Below, piece after piece: positions 61,476-64,000 of a stretch of DNA of 64,000 bases. The translations under genes were made by a program, and so were the position numbers. Source of the stretch: Epiperipatus broadwayi (taxonomy: Eukaryota; Onychophora; Udeonychophora; Euonychophora; Peripatidae); contig JAQFVV010006724.1 in NCBI GenBank assembly GCA_028023455.1, positions 1-64,000 on the forward strand, read 5' to 3'. Position 1 is the first letter of the stretch; the number at the start of each line of letters is the position of its first letter. The notes below the pieces were generated by a model. The model was not told the DNA's origin and did not search any database. It worked only from the letters and a program-made list of their open reading frames with translations.

Positions 61476-62188
61476 ATGGCTGGAATCGATTTAATTATAA
61501 TTGATTGCTATTTAAATAATTATATATTTTTAATAGTTCTATTGTGTCTTTGGTTTAACAACATTATATACTTTCACACAAAAAGATCTAAGGGACCAAA
61601 TCAACTTCTAAAAGAACTTGATTCAATTAGTATTAGGCTAAGTTCACTATCCTTCTCAAGAATCAAAATTCAAGAAATACTAGAATTAAAAACTCAATAT
61701 CATGAAAAACAAAAAGCTCTAGCTCAATATATTGCTACAAAGAGATCTAAAAACTTTTTGGCAAATAGTCATAACTGGACTAGAAGCTACATTCGATGGA
61801 CACTTGGATCAGCTGCTAGACCAACACTGTCTACAATTATCATTAACAGCAAGTGCTATAGTGGGCTAGAAATGTTGGAGAGAATTCATTCTCATTCAAA
61901 ACAAAGTTGCAAAACAATACTTTTCAAACAGGAAACATATGGAATCATACCACAACCAATCACAACATAAATGAAGCCCAAATATTGCAAAAGCTACAGG
62001 CATTTTCTGAAAGCACTCATCCGGGCCTTCACGCAATCCTGAAATTTGTACTATTACACCTTAGTCACTACACAATCCCCATAATCAAAAACATGATTGA
62101 CATGCTGGCCAACAACTTTCAGAACATTCCAGATTTGTACCCAGTGGCACTGGTCCCTTTTCTTAAAAAACTAAGAAAATCCATCTAA
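61476..62188 (+). pseudogene. LINE segment upstream of the polymerase
   Basis: Two overlapping frames. The first (61476-61970) includes SKGPNQLLKELDSISIRL, a Lys/Gln-rich helix and KRSKNFLANSHNWTRSYIRW. The second (61907-62188) reads TTNHNINEAQILQKLQAFSE and STHPGLHAIL, then ALVPFLKKL. The start codon at 61476 is arbitrary because the true N-terminus is missing; the hydrophobic first 45 residues are probably not LINE-derived. Confidence 0.7.
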
Positions 62189-62213
62189 TCTCAACAATAT
62201 ATGACCTATTTCC

Positions 62214-63308
62214 ATGATTCCGTTGCTAATTAAGACAATTGAATCCTTAGTTAAGAACCGGATACAACCCCAACTCTATTCATATATTTCATCTTTTCAA
62301 TTTGCTCGAAAAGGATCATCAACCATTGATGCAATTTGGTGCTTTCTTTTACTAACTGATCACATCAGACAAACCAATAAGTCAAGGCCACTGGTCGTAC
62401 AACTGGACTTCTCTTCAGCGTTTGACTCAGTAATACCATCCATACTGTTCCAGACAATGAGGGAGTATCAGGTGCCTGACATGTACATCAGAATAACAGC
62501 AAACCTTTTACTAAATTGTTCCATATTTACTTCTTTAGATGGAAGGTTGTCTACAGGTTTTAGACCTCACATCTCGATTCCACAGGGTTCTCCCATAGCA
62601 TCACTATGTGTTATAACTTACATCAACCCTATGCTCAAGGACATAGAGAATATCTTGCCAGGCATTTATGTTCCCACCATCAAAAAACAAATCAACCACA
62701 TCTCCTATGTGGACGATGTTACAATTTTTCTTCCCAGTGAAGCTCATCTTCCAACACTCTTCACAATTATTGACAAGCATGCCAAAATATTAAACTTCCA
62801 AATTAACAATAGCAAATCTTCCATCTGGAGAATTAAAACAGGAACAACAATTCCATCCGGATTCACAGCCAAGCCACAGCTTTTTTTAGGATTCCCCATG
62901 GCAAAAACAAATACTATCATGACTAGAGAAATACAAAATTTAATCCTTCAAAAAACCAATAAAACAATCAACACTCTCTCTAGTATTTCATTTTCAATTC
63001 CTGGTAAAATCGCACTCCTTAACATGCTAGTGTTTTCAAGACTCAATTACTATCTACCAATAATCAAACCTACTAAAATCTTCGGTAAACAAATGGGCTC
63101 ATTATGTACTAAGCTATTGTGGAAAAGAAAGTTTGTGATCATAAGCTTGGCAAAAGCCCAAATGCCTAGAGAACTGAACGGTCTTGGTCTACACTCGGTT
63201 GCTACATTATACTTGCAAAAATCACTAAATCTGCTACACAACCATTCACTGGAAATGGACTATACAAATTTAATCCAAGAATTTCAACCTACTGATACAC
63301 CCCCATAG
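62214..63308 (+). pseudogene. LINE reverse transcriptase domain
   Basis: A 364-codon uninterrupted frame. Motif A is VVQLDFSSAFDSV (residues 61-73), motif B is SIPQGSPIASL (121-131), and motif C is SYVDDVTIF (164-172) with both catalytic Asp. FQFARKGSSTIDAIW (29-42) is the fingers region. KLLWKRKFV then RELNGLGLHSV lies near residues 295-325. The upstream RPISMIP-like motif is partly outside the frame. It is the least damaged mobile-element protein in the window. It polymerises cDNA at a nicked target; without an intact endonuclease and with frameshifts this copy is not autonomous. Confidence 0.9.
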
Positions 63309-63376
63309 TAAAGGATGGTTGACTGACATCTGGACACATGTCAATGGCTGTGTTAACTTAACTCCAAACATTTTCA

Positions 63377-63922
63377 ATGAAAAAAAAGTCCTACTGGGAA
63401 ACTTATAGGCTAAAGAAAGATTGTCTCTCAGCTCTCCATAATGCTCTTGGATTAAACAACAAATTATTGATCAAAAAAGCCGAACATTGGTTTCTGGAAC
63501 CCAAATTTATTGACTTTCTTCTGAAATTAAACCTCTCATCACTACCCACTAATCAGTTCCTCGTAATGAGGAGGGGTTTTAACAAAATTAGCTCTCAATG
63601 TCAACTCTGTCAGAGGGATGAGGAAACAATTGAACACATTTTCCTAGATTGTCCATCACTCAGCATTCTTGGGTCTTTCATTGACAAAAAGGTAAAATGC
63701 TATTCTACAGACACATTCTTAATCCAGCAAGCAATTGAAGCTGGCAATTTTGCTAACATTAGATTAGAAATTTTCCTATCCTTCGCCACCTGGCTAACAA
63801 GATGCAGTTTTGTTCTGGGCAATGTGAATACCAGTACCCTTCAAGTATTTAAAACACTCATCAAGGGTAATATCATCAGAGATAAAATGCTTGCTCGGGA
63901 TTGGCTGTATCAACAAACCTGA
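63377..63922 (+). pseudogene. LINE C-terminal domain with zinc knuckle
   Basis: A 181-codon frame with C-x2-C-x8-H-x4-C (residues 75-92, CQLCQRDEETIEHIFLDC), the usual knuckle that binds RNA or target DNA. It is followed by IFLSFATWLTRC. Connecting sequence 63309-63376 reads SKGWLTDIWTHVNGCV and NIFNEKK in the intervening frame, so the two domains belong to one protein. A diverged relative is at 8464-8784. Confidence 0.85.
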
Positions 63923-64000
63923 GCCGGCACCTCCATGCTAGTGCACTGATTATTACAAAGATATCATTGATCAAATATGAGTCTCGCCTCATCAATGCAA

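Larger units (their letters stand above)
61476..64000 (+). mobile_element. L1/Tx1-like LINE, 5'-truncated, lightly damaged
   Basis: A non-LTR retrotransposon runs to and past the window edge. It has the region before the polymerase (61476-62188), the reverse transcriptase (62214-63308) and the C-terminal zinc-knuckle region (63377-63922). Three or more frameshifts separate the frames, and at least three of them coincide with homopolymer runs (A-run near 62165, C-run near 63300, A-run near 63379). No endonuclease is seen upstream, so the copy is 5'-truncated. Sequence after 63922 is the start of its 3' UTR, and its end is not in the window. The L1/Tx1 assignment rests on the LLWKRK then LNGLGL region after the palm and is moderate. 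Confidence 0.85.

Overview
The window is AT-rich, intron- and transposon-dominated DNA from a metazoan nuclear genome. It carries many kinds of animal transposable element remnants: RTE-like, L1-like, CR1/L2-like and zinc-knuckle LINEs, a Penelope-like element with a GIY-YIG domain, hAT elements of two kinds, mariner, and pogo/Tigger-like elements. It also has tRNA-derived SINEs, long trinucleotide and tetranucleotide microsatellites, and a 500-N scaffold gap. An invertebrate such as a cephalopod or other lophotrochozoan would fit, but the species cannot be fixed from the sequence. There are no bacterial operons and no CRISPR.

The most striking content is a set of hammerhead self-cleaving ribozymes (HHRs) embedded in short dispersed and tandem repeats. 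Eleven relatives of one HHR family keep at least part of the ribozyme, at 5156, 5633, 6101, 6563, 9943, 23485, 23817, 37021, 52427, 57398 and 59423; a further one is at 60233. The motif is the core CUGAUGA, a UGCUG/CAGCA stem II, GAAA, a palindromic short stem III, and a stem I made of CCAA paired with UUGG. At 5063-6960 the repeat forms a tandem array of about 465-bp units with one HHR per unit. At 23305-23925 it forms a dimer-like array of about 332-bp units. This is the architecture of metazoan retrozymes, which are non-coding retroposons that replicate through ribozyme-cut circular RNAs. A second, unrelated HHR design sits in an inverted pair at 38058-38445. A degenerate Penelope-like element (50035-51870), the kind of element usually held to mobilise such RNAs, is in the same window.

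The only host-type protein gene I can support lies on the minus strand. A first coding exon (58786-58507) encodes a signal peptide and an acidic Ser/Thr-rich segment. A terminal exon (39218-38755) encodes three CxCGC cysteine modules and a stop codon, with a poly(A) signal downstream. Both splice sites are phase 1, so the two exons join in frame into a 247-residue secreted protein across a roughly 19-kb intron. That intron holds two KIAA1586-type hAT elements in inverted orientation, the Penelope element, two tRNA-SINEs, one pogo-like element, a TIR element, the assembly gap and microsatellites. The joining is my inference.

Layout: 1-5 kb, pogo-like element and unassigned DNA; 5-7 kb, retrozyme array; 7-19.5 kb, very AT-rich DNA with a long direct repeat pair and a hairpin element; 19.5-24 kb, RTE LINEs and a retrozyme dimer; 24-29 kb, SINE and unassigned DNA; 29-37 kb, LINE pieces with an LTR-like insertion, ZBED5-type hAT and mariner; 37-38.5 kb, HHR hairpins; 38.7-58.8 kb, the secreted-protein gene and its TE-filled intron; 59-60.3 kb, further retrozyme copies and a 420-bp compound microsatellite; 61.5 kb to the end, an L1-like LINE with long, lightly damaged reading frames.
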